Assembly (NCBI GenBank): GCA_038533575.1
Contig: JBCAYL010000001.1
Span: forward strand, 186,001-250,000
Length of the DNA: 64,000 bases
From: Pseudomonadota bacterium
GTDB taxonomy: Bacteria > Pseudomonadota > Alphaproteobacteria > Rhodobacterales > Rhodobacteraceae
Direction of reading: 5' to 3'
The notes under the pieces were generated by a model. The model had not been told where the DNA came from. It did not search any database and saw only the letters and a program-made list of their open reading frames with translations. The number at the start of each line of letters is the position of its first letter. Within the stretch, counting starts at the first letter, position 1. This document shows positions 51,414 to 59,557 of the stretch, piece after piece. Position numbers and translations under genes: made by a program.

Positions 51414-52751
51414 ATGCATCTCAGCCGCTATTTCCTGCCTGTTCTGAAGGAAACCCCCGCCGAGGCGCAGATCGTCTCGCACAGGCTTATGCTGCGGGCG
51501 GGCATGATCAAGCAGGCTTCAGCCGGCATCTATTCGTGGCTGCCGCTGGGCTACAAGGTGCTTGAGAAGATCAAGAAGATCGTGGACGAAGAGCAGGTCC
51601 GCGCGGGGCATATCCCCATGCTCATGCCCACGATCCAGCCCGCCGAGCTCTGGCAGGAGAGCGGGCGCTACAACGATTACGGGCGCGAGATGCTGCGCAT
51701 TGAGGACCGCCACGGGCGCGACATGCTCTTTGGCCCCACAAACGAAGAGCTGGTCACCGACATCTTCCGCGGGGCGGTGCGCTCCTACAAGGACCTGCCG
51801 CTCACGCTTTACCACATCCAGTGGAAATTCCGCGACGAGGTGCGTCCGCGCTTCGGCGTCATGCGGGGCCGCGAGTTCTATATGAAAGACGGCTACAACT
51901 TCGACCTGACGAAGGAAGACGCGCTCCACGCCTACAACCGCCACCTCGTCAGCTACCTGCGCACCTACGAGCGGATGGGCCTGCAAGCCATTCCCATGCG
52001 CGCCGATGGCGGGCCCATCGGGGGCGACTATACCCACGAATTCCTCGTGCTCGCCGAGACGGGCGAGAGCGAGGTCTTCTATGACAGCGAGATCACCGAC
52101 CTGAAATTCGGTGACCGGGAGATCGACTACGACGACGTGGCCCAGTGCCAAGGCGTGCTTGAAGAATTCACCTCGCGCTATGCCCGCACGGACGAAACCC
52201 ATGACGAAGCCATCTTCGCCGAGGTCCCCGAGGCGCGCCGCCGCAGCGCGCGGGGCATCGAGGTGGGCCAGATCTTCTATTTCGGCACGAAGTATTCGGA
52301 GACCATGGGCGCCAAGGTGCAGGATCCCGACGGCAATCTCGTGCCCGTCCACATGGGATCCCACGGGATCGGCGTCTCGCGGCTCGCCGGTGCGATCATC
52401 GAGGCAAGCCACGACGACAAGGGCATCATCTGGCCCGAAGGCGTGACCCCCTTCGATTGCGGGATCGTGAACCTCAAGCAGGGCGACACCGGGGCCGACG
52501 CGGCCTGCACGCGCCTCTATGACGCGCTCACCAAGGCAGGGCTCGAGCCGCTTTACGACGATCGCGACGCGCGGGCAGGCGAGAAATTCGCCACGATGGA
52601 TCTCATCGGCCTGCCCTGGCGCATCACGGTCGGGCCCCGGGGTCTCAAGAACGGCGTGGTGGAGGTCACCTCCCGGCGCACGGGCGAGAGCGAGGAACTC
52701 GCGCCCGAGGCCGCCGTTGCCCGGATCGTCGACATCTATGCCGGGCGCTGA
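51414..52751 (+). CDS. proS: Prolyl-tRNA synthetase (short alphaproteobacterial form)
   Basis: A 445-residue class II synthetase. [20 protein letters not shown], motif 1 region [20 protein letters not shown], motif 2 [20 protein letters not shown] and motif 3 [13 protein letters not shown], followed by the anticodon-binding domain. The insertion (INS) editing domain seen in E. coli ProRS between motifs 2 and 3 is absent, as in other alphaproteobacteria, so Ala-tRNA(Pro) clearance must rest on a free-standing deacylase not found here. ATG 51414. Confidence 0.95.
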   Translation: MHLSRYFLPVLKETPAEAQIVSHRLMLRAGMIKQASAGIYSWLPLGYKVLEKIKKIVDEEQVRAGHIPMLMPTIQPAELWQESGRYNDYGREMLRIEDRHGRDMLFGPTNEELVTDIFRGAVRSYKDLPLTLYHIQWKFRDEVRPRFGVMRGREFYMKDGYNFDLTKEDALHAYNRHLVSYLRTYERMGLQAIPMRADGGPIGGDYTHEFLVLAETGESEVFYDSEITDLKFGDREIDYDDVAQCQGVLEEFTSRYARTDETHDEAIFAEVPEARRRSARGIEVGQIFYFGTKYSETMGAKVQDPDGNLVPVHMGSHGIGVSRLAGAIIEASHDDKGIIWPEGVTPFDCGIVNLKQGDTGADAACTRLYDALTKAGLEPLYDDRDARAGEKFATMDLIGLPWRITVGPRGLKNGVVEVTSRRTGESEELAPEAAVARIVDIYAGR

Positions 52752-52825
52752 GCCGCGTCTCCGCTCTATTCCCCCCTTCCGGCCGGTGGGGTAAGCTCTC
52801 CAAAAGCGTCAACGCGTGAGAGCAG

Positions 52826-53926
52826 ATGATCCCGAGATTCCTTGCCCTGGCCTTCGGTCTTGCCGCTGCGGCCGTGCTCTCGCAGTTCCCTGAATTCGCG
52901 CAGCAATACCTGCAGCGGCTCGCGGGCAAGGTGGACCAGCTCGAAGCGCAAGTTGCGGGCCTCGACGCGGCTGCCGCGGGCTTTGGCATGACGCGCGCTG
53001 AATATCTCGCGGATCTTGCGCTCTCGCAGACGGGGGCGGAGGCTGCGGCGCGCGCGGAAGCGGGGGCCGCGCTCCATGGCCGGCTTTCCGAGAGCCTCGG
53101 CGCCTTTCGCGAGGCGGGCGCCCTGGGACGCCTCGCGCTCGTCCCCGAAGTGGCCGATCTCGATCTCGCGCGGCGGACCATGGGAGATTACCAGCCAGCC
53201 GTGCCGCTGACGACGGAGGGCGCAGGCTTTGCGGCTGCGGGCTTTCTGGCGGGGTGGGGCGCGTGGAGCGGGCTCTGGGGCCTCCTTTCATGGCCATTCC
53301 GCCGCCGCCGCCGACATCTCGCTGAGCCCGCCCCGGATCTCGTGGCGGAGCCGCAGGAGGAGGACGCGCCTTTCATCGAGTATGAAGGCGATATCGCTGG
53401 CTCCATGCGCCAGCCCTTGCCCGGTCTCAGCCTGACTGCGCAGGACGGCACGGTCGTGGACCTCGCGATGCTCACGGCGCCCGCGATCCTTTTTACCGTT
53501 CCGCTCCTCGGGCGGCCGGGCGTGGCCCACCCCGAGGACTGGGAGGAGGTCGATGACAGCGCCGATGCCACGGCGCTCGCCTGCTCCTTCCGCGACAGCT
53601 ATGACGCCATCCGGGATGCGGGCATCGGCGAGGTCTTCGGGCTGTCGCCCCAGCCCGCGGGCGATCTCGCGGAGGCGGCGCATCGCCTCGCGCTGCCCTA
53701 CACGCTCCTCTCGGACCCGCGGCTGTCCTTTGCATTCGCGCTCGACCTGCCGCGCTTCATCCTGCATCACGAGCGCTACCAGAGCGCCTCCGTGCTCGTC
53801 GTGCAGGGCGGGCGGGTGCTGGCGGCGCTTCATCCTGTCCACGACGCCGCCACGGCCGCGCCGCGCTTCCTCGGCAAGCTCGCCGAGGCCCGCAAAGCTC
53901 ACCAGAAGGCCCTGCAGACCGCATGA
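52826..53926 (+). CDS. DUF2937 membrane protein fused to a peroxiredoxin-like domain without peroxidatic Cys
   Basis: A 366-residue two-part protein. Residues 1-160 match DUF2937: MIPRFLALAFGLAAAAVLSQ, FPEFAQQYLQRLAGKVDQLE, a helical stretch and PLTTEGAGFAAAGF with a second membrane helix (133-155) followed by RRRRR. The short linker is acidic. Residues 195-366 follow a peroxiredoxin order (DGTVVDLAML, GEVFGLSPQ, LPYTLLSDPRLSFAFAL, VLVVQGGRVLAALHPV), but where PGCTPxxC is expected it reads DATALAC: the peroxidatic Cys is Ala248, only Cys253 remains. By the positive-inside rule the Prx-like part faces the cytosol. Translation is coupled to lolE (ATGA). Function unknown. Confidence 0.75.
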   Translation: MIPRFLALAFGLAAAAVLSQFPEFAQQYLQRLAGKVDQLEAQVAGLDAAAAGFGMTRAEYLADLALSQTGAEAAARAEAGAALHGRLSESLGAFREAGALGRLALVPEVADLDLARRTMGDYQPAVPLTTEGAGFAAAGFLAGWGAWSGLWGLLSWPFRRRRRHLAEPAPDLVAEPQEEDAPFIEYEGDIAGSMRQPLPGLSLTAQDGTVVDLAMLTAPAILFTVPLLGRPGVAHPEDWEEVDDSADATALACSFRDSYDAIRDAGIGEVFGLSPQPAGDLAEAAHRLALPYTLLSDPRLSFAFALDLPRFILHHERYQSASVLVVQGGRVLAALHPVHDAATAAPRFLGKLAEARKAHQKALQTA

Positions 53927-55197
53927 CCACATCCCGCCCCTTTGCCGCCCATGAATGGATGATCGCCTGGCGCTATATCCGCGCCCGCCGCGCCGAGGGC
54001 GGAGTGAGCACGATGACGTGGATTTCGATCATCGGGATCATGCTCGCCGTGGCCGCGCTCATCATCACGCTCGCGGTGCGCTCCGGTTTCCGGGCGGACT
54101 TCGTGGACACGATCCTCGGCGCCAATGCCCATGTCACCGTCTACCAGGCCGCGACCTTCGACGATCCCGCGCGCACCTTCGAGAACTACGAGGATGTGTC
54201 CGCGCGCATCGCCGCTATCCCCGGCGTGACCCGGGCTGCGCCCCTCGTGCGTGGGCAGGTCATGGCCAATGCGGGGGAGCGGAACACCGGCGTCGCCGTC
54301 TACGGCATCACCGCCGAAGACATCGCTGGCGTGCCCCGTATTGCCCAACCGGAGGCCGCGCTAGGCGCGCTCGCAGATTTCGAGGGCGGCGTGGCCATCG
54401 GCTCGGGCGTGGCGCGGGACCTCGGCATCACGCTCGGCGATCCGATCAAGCTCATCTCGCCCAATGGCGTCCGCACCGCCTTCGGCACCTCGCCGCGGGT
54501 GAAGACCTATGCCGTCACCTACATCTTCACCGCCGGCCGCTTCGATATCGACCAGACCCGCATCTACATGCCCTTTGCGGAGGCGCAGCTCTATTTCAAC
54601 CGGGACGGGGTCGCGGACGAGATCGAGGTCATGGTGGAGAACCCCGAGGAGATCGAGGCCTACACGCTCCCGCTGCTCGAGGCGGTGGGCGACCGCGCGG
54701 TCATCTGGACCTGGCAGGACAGCGCCGCGGGCTTCCTCCGCGCGCTGACCATCGAGGACAACGTGATGTTCATCATCCTTTCGGTCCTCGTGCTCCTCGC
54801 GGCGATGAACATCGTCTCGGGCATCATCATGCTCGTGAAGAACAAGGGGGCCGATATCGGGATCCTGCGGACGATCGGGCTGAGCGAGGGGGCAGTCATG
54901 CGCGTCTTTTTCCTATGCGGGGCAGGGATCGGGCTCGTGGGGACGGCGCTCGGCGTGGCGCTGGGCGTGACCTTCGTCATCTGGATCCAGGAGATCTTCA
55001 GCGTCGTGAACTATGTCTCGGGCGGCGGTGTCTGGGATCCCTCGATCCGGGGGCTTTACGAGCTCCCCGCAGAGCTCAAGGCGTGGGATGTCTTCCGCTC
55101 CGTGGCGCTCTCGCTCCTTCTGTCCTTCACGGTGACGATCTTTCCGGCGCGGGCGGCGGCGCGGCTTAATCCCGTGGAGGCGCTGCGCTATGAGTGA
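53923..55197 (+). CDS. lolE: Lipoprotein-releasing ABC transporter permease (LolC/E family)
   Basis: A 424-residue inner-membrane protein with the MacB/LolCE layout: helix 1 (about 28-50), a large periplasmic domain (50-280), and three C-terminal helices (about 280-410). [20 protein letters not shown] is the usual N-terminal LolC/E motif. With LolD it extracts mature lipoproteins from the inner membrane to LolA. Alphaproteobacteria often have one LolC/E-type gene acting as a homodimer, which is implied here since only one is present. Overlaps both neighbours (four and eight bases). Confidence 0.92.
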   Translation: MTTSRPFAAHEWMIAWRYIRARRAEGGVSTMTWISIIGIMLAVAALIITLAVRSGFRADFVDTILGANAHVTVYQAATFDDPARTFENYEDVSARIAAIPGVTRAAPLVRGQVMANAGERNTGVAVYGITAEDIAGVPRIAQPEAALGALADFEGGVAIGSGVARDLGITLGDPIKLISPNGVRTAFGTSPRVKTYAVTYIFTAGRFDIDQTRIYMPFAEAQLYFNRDGVADEIEVMVENPEEIEAYTLPLLEAVGDRAVIWTWQDSAAGFLRALTIEDNVMFIILSVLVLLAAMNIVSGIIMLVKNKGADIGILRTIGLSEGAVMRVFFLCGAGIGLVGTALGVALGVTFVIWIQEIFSVVNYVSGGGVWDPSIRGLYELPAELKAWDVFRSVALSLLLSFTVTIFPARAAARLNPVEALRYE

Positions 55198-55867
55198 GGT
55201 CCTCGCGCTCAAGGGCGTCTCCAAAGGCTACCACCGCGGAAAACCCAACGAGATCAGCGTTCTAGATGGCCTCGATCTGTCGTTGAACGCCGGCGAACTG
55301 GTGGCGCTCGAGGCGCCGTCGGGCTCCGGCAAGTCGACGCTCCTGCACATCGCGGGCCTCCTCGACACCGCCGATGCGGGCGCGGTCGTCATCGCCGGGG
55401 CAGAGGCCACGCGCTCGGACCGGCAACGCACGCGCCTGCGCCGCGCGACGCTGGGCTTTGTCTACCAGTTTCATCACCTGCTCCCGGAGTTCACGGCGCT
55501 CGAAAACATCATCCTGCCGCAGTTGGCCAATGGCGCGGCGCGCGGGGCGGCCATCGCGCGCGCGGAGATGCTTCTGGGCGAGGTGGGGCTTCAGGCGCGC
55601 GCCGGCCACCGGCCCGCGGAGCTTTCGGGCGGGGAGCAACAGCGCGTCGCCTTTTGCCGCGCGGTGGCCAATGCGCCGAAGGTCCTCCTCGCCGACGAGC
55701 CCACCGGAAATCTCGATCCCGAGACCTCCGACACCGTCTTCGACGCCCTCCTGCGACTCGTGCGCCGTGACGGCATGGCCGCGCTGGTGGCCACCCACAA
55801 TCCCGCGCTCGCCGCCCGTATGGACCGCCGGCTGGCGCTAAAGAGCGGCAAGATAGAGGAGCTCTGA
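55190..55867 (+). CDS. lolD: Lipoprotein-releasing ABC transporter ATPase LolD
   Basis: A 225-residue ABC ATPase. Walker A is APSGSGKST (42-50), signature [14 protein letters not shown], Walker [13 protein letters not shown] and the switch His in [24 protein letters not shown] is the typical LolD/MacB Q-loop. Start ATG 55190 overlaps lolE by eight bases. Powers lipoprotein release for export to the outer membrane. Confidence 0.95.
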   Translation: MSEVLALKGVSKGYHRGKPNEISVLDGLDLSLNAGELVALEAPSGSGKSTLLHIAGLLDTADAGAVVIAGAEATRSDRQRTRLRRATLGFVYQFHHLLPEFTALENIILPQLANGAARGAAIARAEMLLGEVGLQARAGHRPAELSGGEQQRVAFCRAVANAPKVLLADEPTGNLDPETSDTVFDALLRLVRRDGMAALVATHNPALAARMDRRLALKSGKIEEL

Positions 55868-55870
55868 GCC

Positions 55871-56845
55871 ATGCGCGTGCCCATCGAGACGATCCGAGAG
55901 ACCTCGGCCAAGGCCCTCGAGGCCGCCGGTGCCGCGCCCTGGATCGCTGCCTCCGTCGCCGACGCGGTGGCCCATTCAGAAGCCCATGGCAACGTAATCT
56001 GCGGGCTCTACTACCTGGAAAGCTACTGCCTTCAGCTCCGCTCGGGCCGCGTTATCGGCGACGTGGAGCCCGCCATCTCGCGCCCTGCGCCCGGGGCGAT
56101 CCTGGCCGACGCGCGCTTCGGCTTCGCGCAGCCCGCCTTCGCGCGGGGCTTGGCCCCGGCGCTCGAGGCAGTGGAGGAGCAGGGTATCGCGCTCTTCTCC
56201 GTCGCCCATTCCCACACCTGTACCTCGCTGGGCTATTTCACCGAGCAGATCGCGCGGCACGGGTTTATGGCGCTCGGTTTAACAAATGCGTCCGCCATCG
56301 TTGCCGCGCCCGGCGGGGCGAAGCGGATGCTGGGCACAAACCCCTTCGCCTTCTCGGTGCCGGGGCCTCGGGGCCTCGCTCTCCATTACGACAGCTCCAC
56401 CTCCGCCGTGGCGCTGGGAAAGATCACCATGGCCAAGGCGGCCGGCGAGGCAATCCCAGAGGGATGGGCCGTGGATGCCGAAGGGCGCCCGACGACCGAC
56501 CCCGAGGCAGCGCTCAAGGGCTCGCTCGTGAGCGCGGCAGGCTACAAGGGCTGGGGTCTCGGCCTCCTCGTGGAGATCATGGCCCACGCGCTGACGGGAT
56601 CGGTGAGCTCGCGAGACGTGGCCGGGCTCAAGCTCGCAGAGGGCGCGCCGCACGATCTCGGGCAGACCTATATCCTCGTTAAGACGGATGTTTTCAGCGA
56701 CCGCTTCGGCGCCTCCCTCGCGGCGCTCGAGGCCGCCCTTGCCGAGGATCCCGGCGCCCGCCTTCCGGGCGCGGGCCGAGCACCCGCCGAGGCCGCCGAG
56801 GTGCCGGACGCGCTCTGGGAGCTGACGCTCAAGCTCGCTGGGTGA
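55871..56845 (+). CDS. Ldh/malate dehydrogenase-2 family oxidoreductase
   Basis: A 324-residue NAD(P)H-dependent 2-ketoacid/malate/lactate dehydrogenase of the Ldh_2 family (unrelated to the Rossmann LDH/MDH). Signatures: the catalytic region VAHSEAHGNVICGL, VAHSHTCTSLGYFTEQIA with an active-site His, ALGLTNASAIVAAPGGAKRM and LGTNPFAFSVP, KGWGLGLLVEIM. Family members act on malate, ureidoglycolate, sulfolactate or pyrroline-2-carboxylate. Four bases after lolD, but not functionally tied to it. Tail overlaps the convergent gene by 17 bases. Confidence 0.88.
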   Translation: MRVPIETIRETSAKALEAAGAAPWIAASVADAVAHSEAHGNVICGLYYLESYCLQLRSGRVIGDVEPAISRPAPGAILADARFGFAQPAFARGLAPALEAVEEQGIALFSVAHSHTCTSLGYFTEQIARHGFMALGLTNASAIVAAPGGAKRMLGTNPFAFSVPGPRGLALHYDSSTSAVALGKITMAKAAGEAIPEGWAVDAEGRPTTDPEAALKGSLVSAAGYKGWGLGLLVEIMAHALTGSVSSRDVAGLKLAEGAPHDLGQTYILVKTDVFSDRFGASLAALEAALAEDPGARLPGAGRAPAEAAEVPDALWELTLKLAG

Positions 56846-57263
56846 GGAAGACGCCCGCGGCCATGAGCGCGATCCCCGCGGCACGGGTGGCGGTGAGCGG
56901 GTCTGGTCGGGCGCCGAAAAGTCCGAAATGATCGATGGCCGCCGCGGAGATGAGCTGGCCCAAAAGCACGAAGAAGACCGCGTTCCCCACGCCAAAGCTC
57001 GGCGCGATGGCCGTGATCGAGAGCACGTAGAACGCGATGAGAGCGCCTGCGAGAAAGAGGTGTTTCGGCGCTGTCACCGCTTTTGCCAGCGCGCCGGGCC
57101 CGGTGACGAGCGCGACCAGAAAAGCCGTGGAAAACGCGACGAGAAACAGGATGACCCCCGCCACCATGGGCGCGCCGAGATGCTTGCCCAGCGCGGCGTT
57201 GAGCGCGGCGAGGATGGGGATGCCGATCCCGGCGGCGAGCATGGTGACGGCGTGAAGCTGCAT
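56829..57263 (-). CDS. DMT family transporter, YdcZ (DUF606) type
   Basis: A 144-residue membrane protein with five hydrophobic segments: MLAAGIGIPILAALNAALGK, VAGVILFLVAFSTAFLVALV, LAGALIAFYVLSITAIA, VGNAVFFVLLGQLISAAAID and ALMAAGVFL. This half-size form of the drug/metabolite transporter probably dimerises. ATG at 57263 overlaps the stop of the upstream lipoprotein gene (TGATG), so both are translated in tandem. Its last 17 bases overlap the end of the convergent Ldh-type gene. Substrate unknown. Confidence 0.85.
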   Translation of the reverse strand: MQLHAVTMLAAGIGIPILAALNAALGKHLGAPMVAGVILFLVAFSTAFLVALVTGPGALAKAVTAPKHLFLAGALIAFYVLSITAIAPSFGVGNAVFFVLLGQLISAAAIDHFGLFGARPDPLTATRAAGIALMAAGVFLTQRA

Positions 57264-57931
57264 CAGCTGCAAAGCCCCGCGCGTGGCGCGTCGGGCCAGC
57301 CGATGAAGACCCGCGCGCGGGGCAGCCCGTTCACCGGGATATGCTCGGAGATCAGCGCCTTCAGCCTCGCCGTGCGCCCGCCCTCTGGGTCGAGAAACGC
57401 GCAGCACACATACTCTTCCACAAGGCTCGCCTGCTGCTCGAACCCGTAGCTCAGGAAGGGCGCGTCGGTGTCCGGATCGAAGAGGTAGGGGTCCTCAGAG
57501 GAGAGATGTTCGGCGGCGGCGCGGAGCGGGTGGTAGCGCGTCACCGCCCGGTTCTGCCACTGCCAGACATGGGTCATCTCATGGGCAAAAAGCATGACAT
57601 CATAGAGGCTCACAGCCTCTGGATAGGCCGGTGCGAAGTCATCGACGGACCATCCCTCCGACAGGAAGAGCGTATTGAACGCCACGAGGCCCGCCGGGGT
57701 CACCCGGACCGTCCCGGTGCGCACGGGCACGATTTGCTCCTGGCAGGTGACGCGCGGGCGGGGTGGGAGATTGACGGTGAAGGAGCGCAGCGGCGCGTCG
57801 CCCACGAGGCGGATCTGCGCGGCGTCGAGCGAGGGGCCAAAGAGATCGCCCACCATGGCCTCCTCCCGCTCGCTGAGCGGCCGCCCGCAGGCCGCGAGAA
57901 AGACGAAAACGAGGAGGATCGCGCGGGGCAT
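57263..57931 (-). CDS. Lipoprotein with HExxH metallopeptidase-like motif
   Basis: A 222-residue exported protein: MPRAILLVFVFLAAC is a lipoprotein signal with Cys15. LFAHEMTHVWQWQNR contains HEMTH (117-121), a zinc HExxH helix, with a later Glu in LVEEYVCCAF that could be the third ligand as in gluzincins. It resembles DUF4157-type proteins, whose catalytic status is unclear. Several Cys (63, about 174-175) lie outside the motif. ATG 57931 is chosen over earlier in-frame ones for its signal peptide. Confidence 0.75.
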   Translation of the reverse strand: MPRAILLVFVFLAACGRPLSEREEAMVGDLFGPSLDAAQIRLVGDAPLRSFTVNLPPRPRVTCQEQIVPVRTGTVRVTPAGLVAFNTLFLSEGWSVDDFAPAYPEAVSLYDVMLFAHEMTHVWQWQNRAVTRYHPLRAAAEHLSSEDPYLFDPDTDAPFLSYGFEQQASLVEEYVCCAFLDPEGGRTARLKALISEHIPVNGLPRARVFIGWPDAPRAGLCS

Positions 57932-58036
57932 CGACAGGCTTTCCGGGACGAAACGAGTGGTATGGAAAGCGTATGGCACGCGCATGCCCGCGGGCAAGCC
58001 GCGCGCATGGTTCGCGCCGGGCAGGGGACGCGGCGA

Positions 58037-58441
58037 TTACTCGCGGGGCTCTACGTAAAACACCACTGGCACTTCGCCTGCCCGCTCGAAGAGAAGCGTT
58101 GCGGCGATCTCCGTCTCCTCGGTCCAAGGGGCTTCCGGCGCGGGGAAGCGGATATGGGGCCCGCCGGGCAGTAGCTCCACCGCGCCGCCCGCCGGGATCT
58201 CGAGCGCCGCGAGCGGCGCGCCCGCGGCATCGGCGAGGAACGCGCCCGCCTCGCCCGTGACCGAGAGGAGCCGGTCCCCCGCGCCGTCATCATCGACGAG
58301 GATCAGGTACCCCTCCCGCAGCTCCGCGTCGGAGACGTAGGTGAACGGGTGGTCGATGGTGAGCGCCCCGGTCCGGTACTCGTGCGCCGCCAGCGGCGCG
58401 GCGAGGGCGGCGGCGAGGAGGAGGGGGTTGAGATGGCGCAT
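58037..58441 (-). CDS. PCu(A)C-like periplasmic protein lacking the copper-binding motif
   Basis: A 134-residue exported protein: MRHLNPLLLAAALAAPLAA is a signal peptide. The rest follows the PCuAC cupredoxin-like fold (ALTIDHPFTYVS, GYLILVDDDGAGDRLLSV, LEIPAGGAVELLPGGPHIRF). In true PCuAC copper chaperones the H(M)x10Mx21HxM residues bind Cu(I); here the HEM and GVMKM blocks are missing (GEAGAFLADAAGAPLAA instead) and the HxM reads HIR. So copper binding in the known manner is unlikely. ATG 58441, with GGAGACAG upstream. Confidence 0.8.
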   Translation of the reverse strand: MRHLNPLLLAAALAAPLAAHEYRTGALTIDHPFTYVSDAELREGYLILVDDDGAGDRLLSVTGEAGAFLADAAGAPLAALEIPAGGAVELLPGGPHIRFPAPEAPWTEETEIAATLLFERAGEVPVVFYVEPRE

Positions 58442-58927
58442 GTCTGTCTCCTTTGGCTGAAGAGGTATGACGCGGGAGCGGGGAGGGAAAGGCGCGATCC
58501 ACCTGTGTCGCGGGATCCCGCCAAGGTGCGCAATGCGCACCTTACGGCGTGGGGCCTCGCGCGCCCAGCGTCGCGCCATGGGCTTGTGGAAGCCGCTTCC
58601 GTGCTCCCTGTGGCCCTAAGCGGTCGGAGCCCTGAACGAGCCTGTCAGATTGGAAGGCGCGGAGACGGCGGGCCCGACCTCGGGTGGGCATCCGTTTTGT
58701 GTTCGCGGCGCTATCGGTGCGTCAGGTCGGGCGTTCGTGCTGCTTGAGATATCGCGGTATGCCCTCCCGTGGGGGAGGTCGGGCATGGCGCATGCGCGCC
58801 GGGTACGCGGCATCCAGTGATGGCTCGATGCCACCAATCACTTGAATTCCATGGCTCGTGACGCTTGAATGTGGATAGGATTATATGACAAGTTTTTTCT
58901 ACCAGTTTGGTAAATCGAGGAAGTATT
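58442..58927. other. 486-base non-coding gap with palindrome and GC shift
   Basis: No frame here has coding character. It holds the palindrome AAGGTGCGCA-A-TGCGCACCTT (58523-58543), one GCCCGACCT (58672-58680) and two inverted matches AGGTCGGGC (58724-58732, 58776-58784). The sequence becomes A/T-richer from about 58830 on, where a low-GC gene begins; the change may mark one end of inserted DNA. Confidence 0.55.
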
Positions 58928-59542
58928 GTGGAGCTCTTCATTATCCTTCTACTTGGCGCTGGTATTTTCCTTCTTTACTGGCTCATACGTAGTTCCACGC
59001 GAAGGAGAGCTCCTTCTAGATTTCGCCCGACTGAAAAGAAAGTTCGTGCATCAGAAGGCTTCAAACATCCGGGCAACAATTGGGGAATGGCGAACCCGGA
59101 GAATCAGATTTCCGCCGTTTCCAAAGTGAATTTTGAAAGGAAGAAATTGCTGAATTCCTCCGAATACAAAGTGTTCAGAGAACTTGAGAAAATGGTGCAA
59201 GAGGCCCAAAACGGTCATCGCGTTATGGCACAAACCAGTTTAGGGGAGTTAATCAAGCCAAAAGAAACCAGTGGTGATTGGAAGCAGCGAAAAGATGCTT
59301 TCGCCGCAATAAATTCAAAAAGATTGGACTTCGCAATAGTTGATCGCTTCGGGATGCTAGTTCTTGCAGTCGAATACCAAGGAAGCGGGCACTATCATCA
59401 AACCACATTCGCGCGTGACGCAGTAAAGAAAGAAGCGCTACGGCGCGCGGGCGTGCGGCTCGTTGAGGTTCCCAAAGGCATGAAACCCTCGGAATTACGT
59501 AGGTTGGTGACGCCAACGATTTCGGATGCCAAGAGAAATTGA
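58928..59542 (+). CDS. DUF2726 domain protein with N-terminal membrane anchor
   Basis: A 204-residue protein. MELFIILLLGAGIFLLYWLI is a membrane segment, followed by a basic linker and, from about 75, the DUF2726 domain: KLLNSSEYKVFRELEKMV, AAINSKRLDFAIVDRFGM, LAVEYQGSGHY and KKEALRRAGVRLVEVP. The order DFxIxD...hxxEYQG resembles a PD-(D/E)XK nuclease core, so nucleic acid processing is possible. GTG 58928 is preceded by GAGGAAG. Base composition is unlike its neighbours (59101-59160 has 23 G/C of 60), suggesting recent transfer. Its end lies 15 bases from the end of parE. Confidence 0.8.
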   Translation: MELFIILLLGAGIFLLYWLIRSSTRRRAPSRFRPTEKKVRASEGFKHPGNNWGMANPENQISAVSKVNFERKKLLNSSEYKVFRELEKMVQEAQNGHRVMAQTSLGELIKPKETSGDWKQRKDAFAAINSKRLDFAIVDRFGMLVLAVEYQGSGHYHQTTFARDAVKKEALRRAGVRLVEVPKGMKPSELRRLVTPTISDAKRN

Positions 59543-59557
59543 ACTTGCGATCCATCG

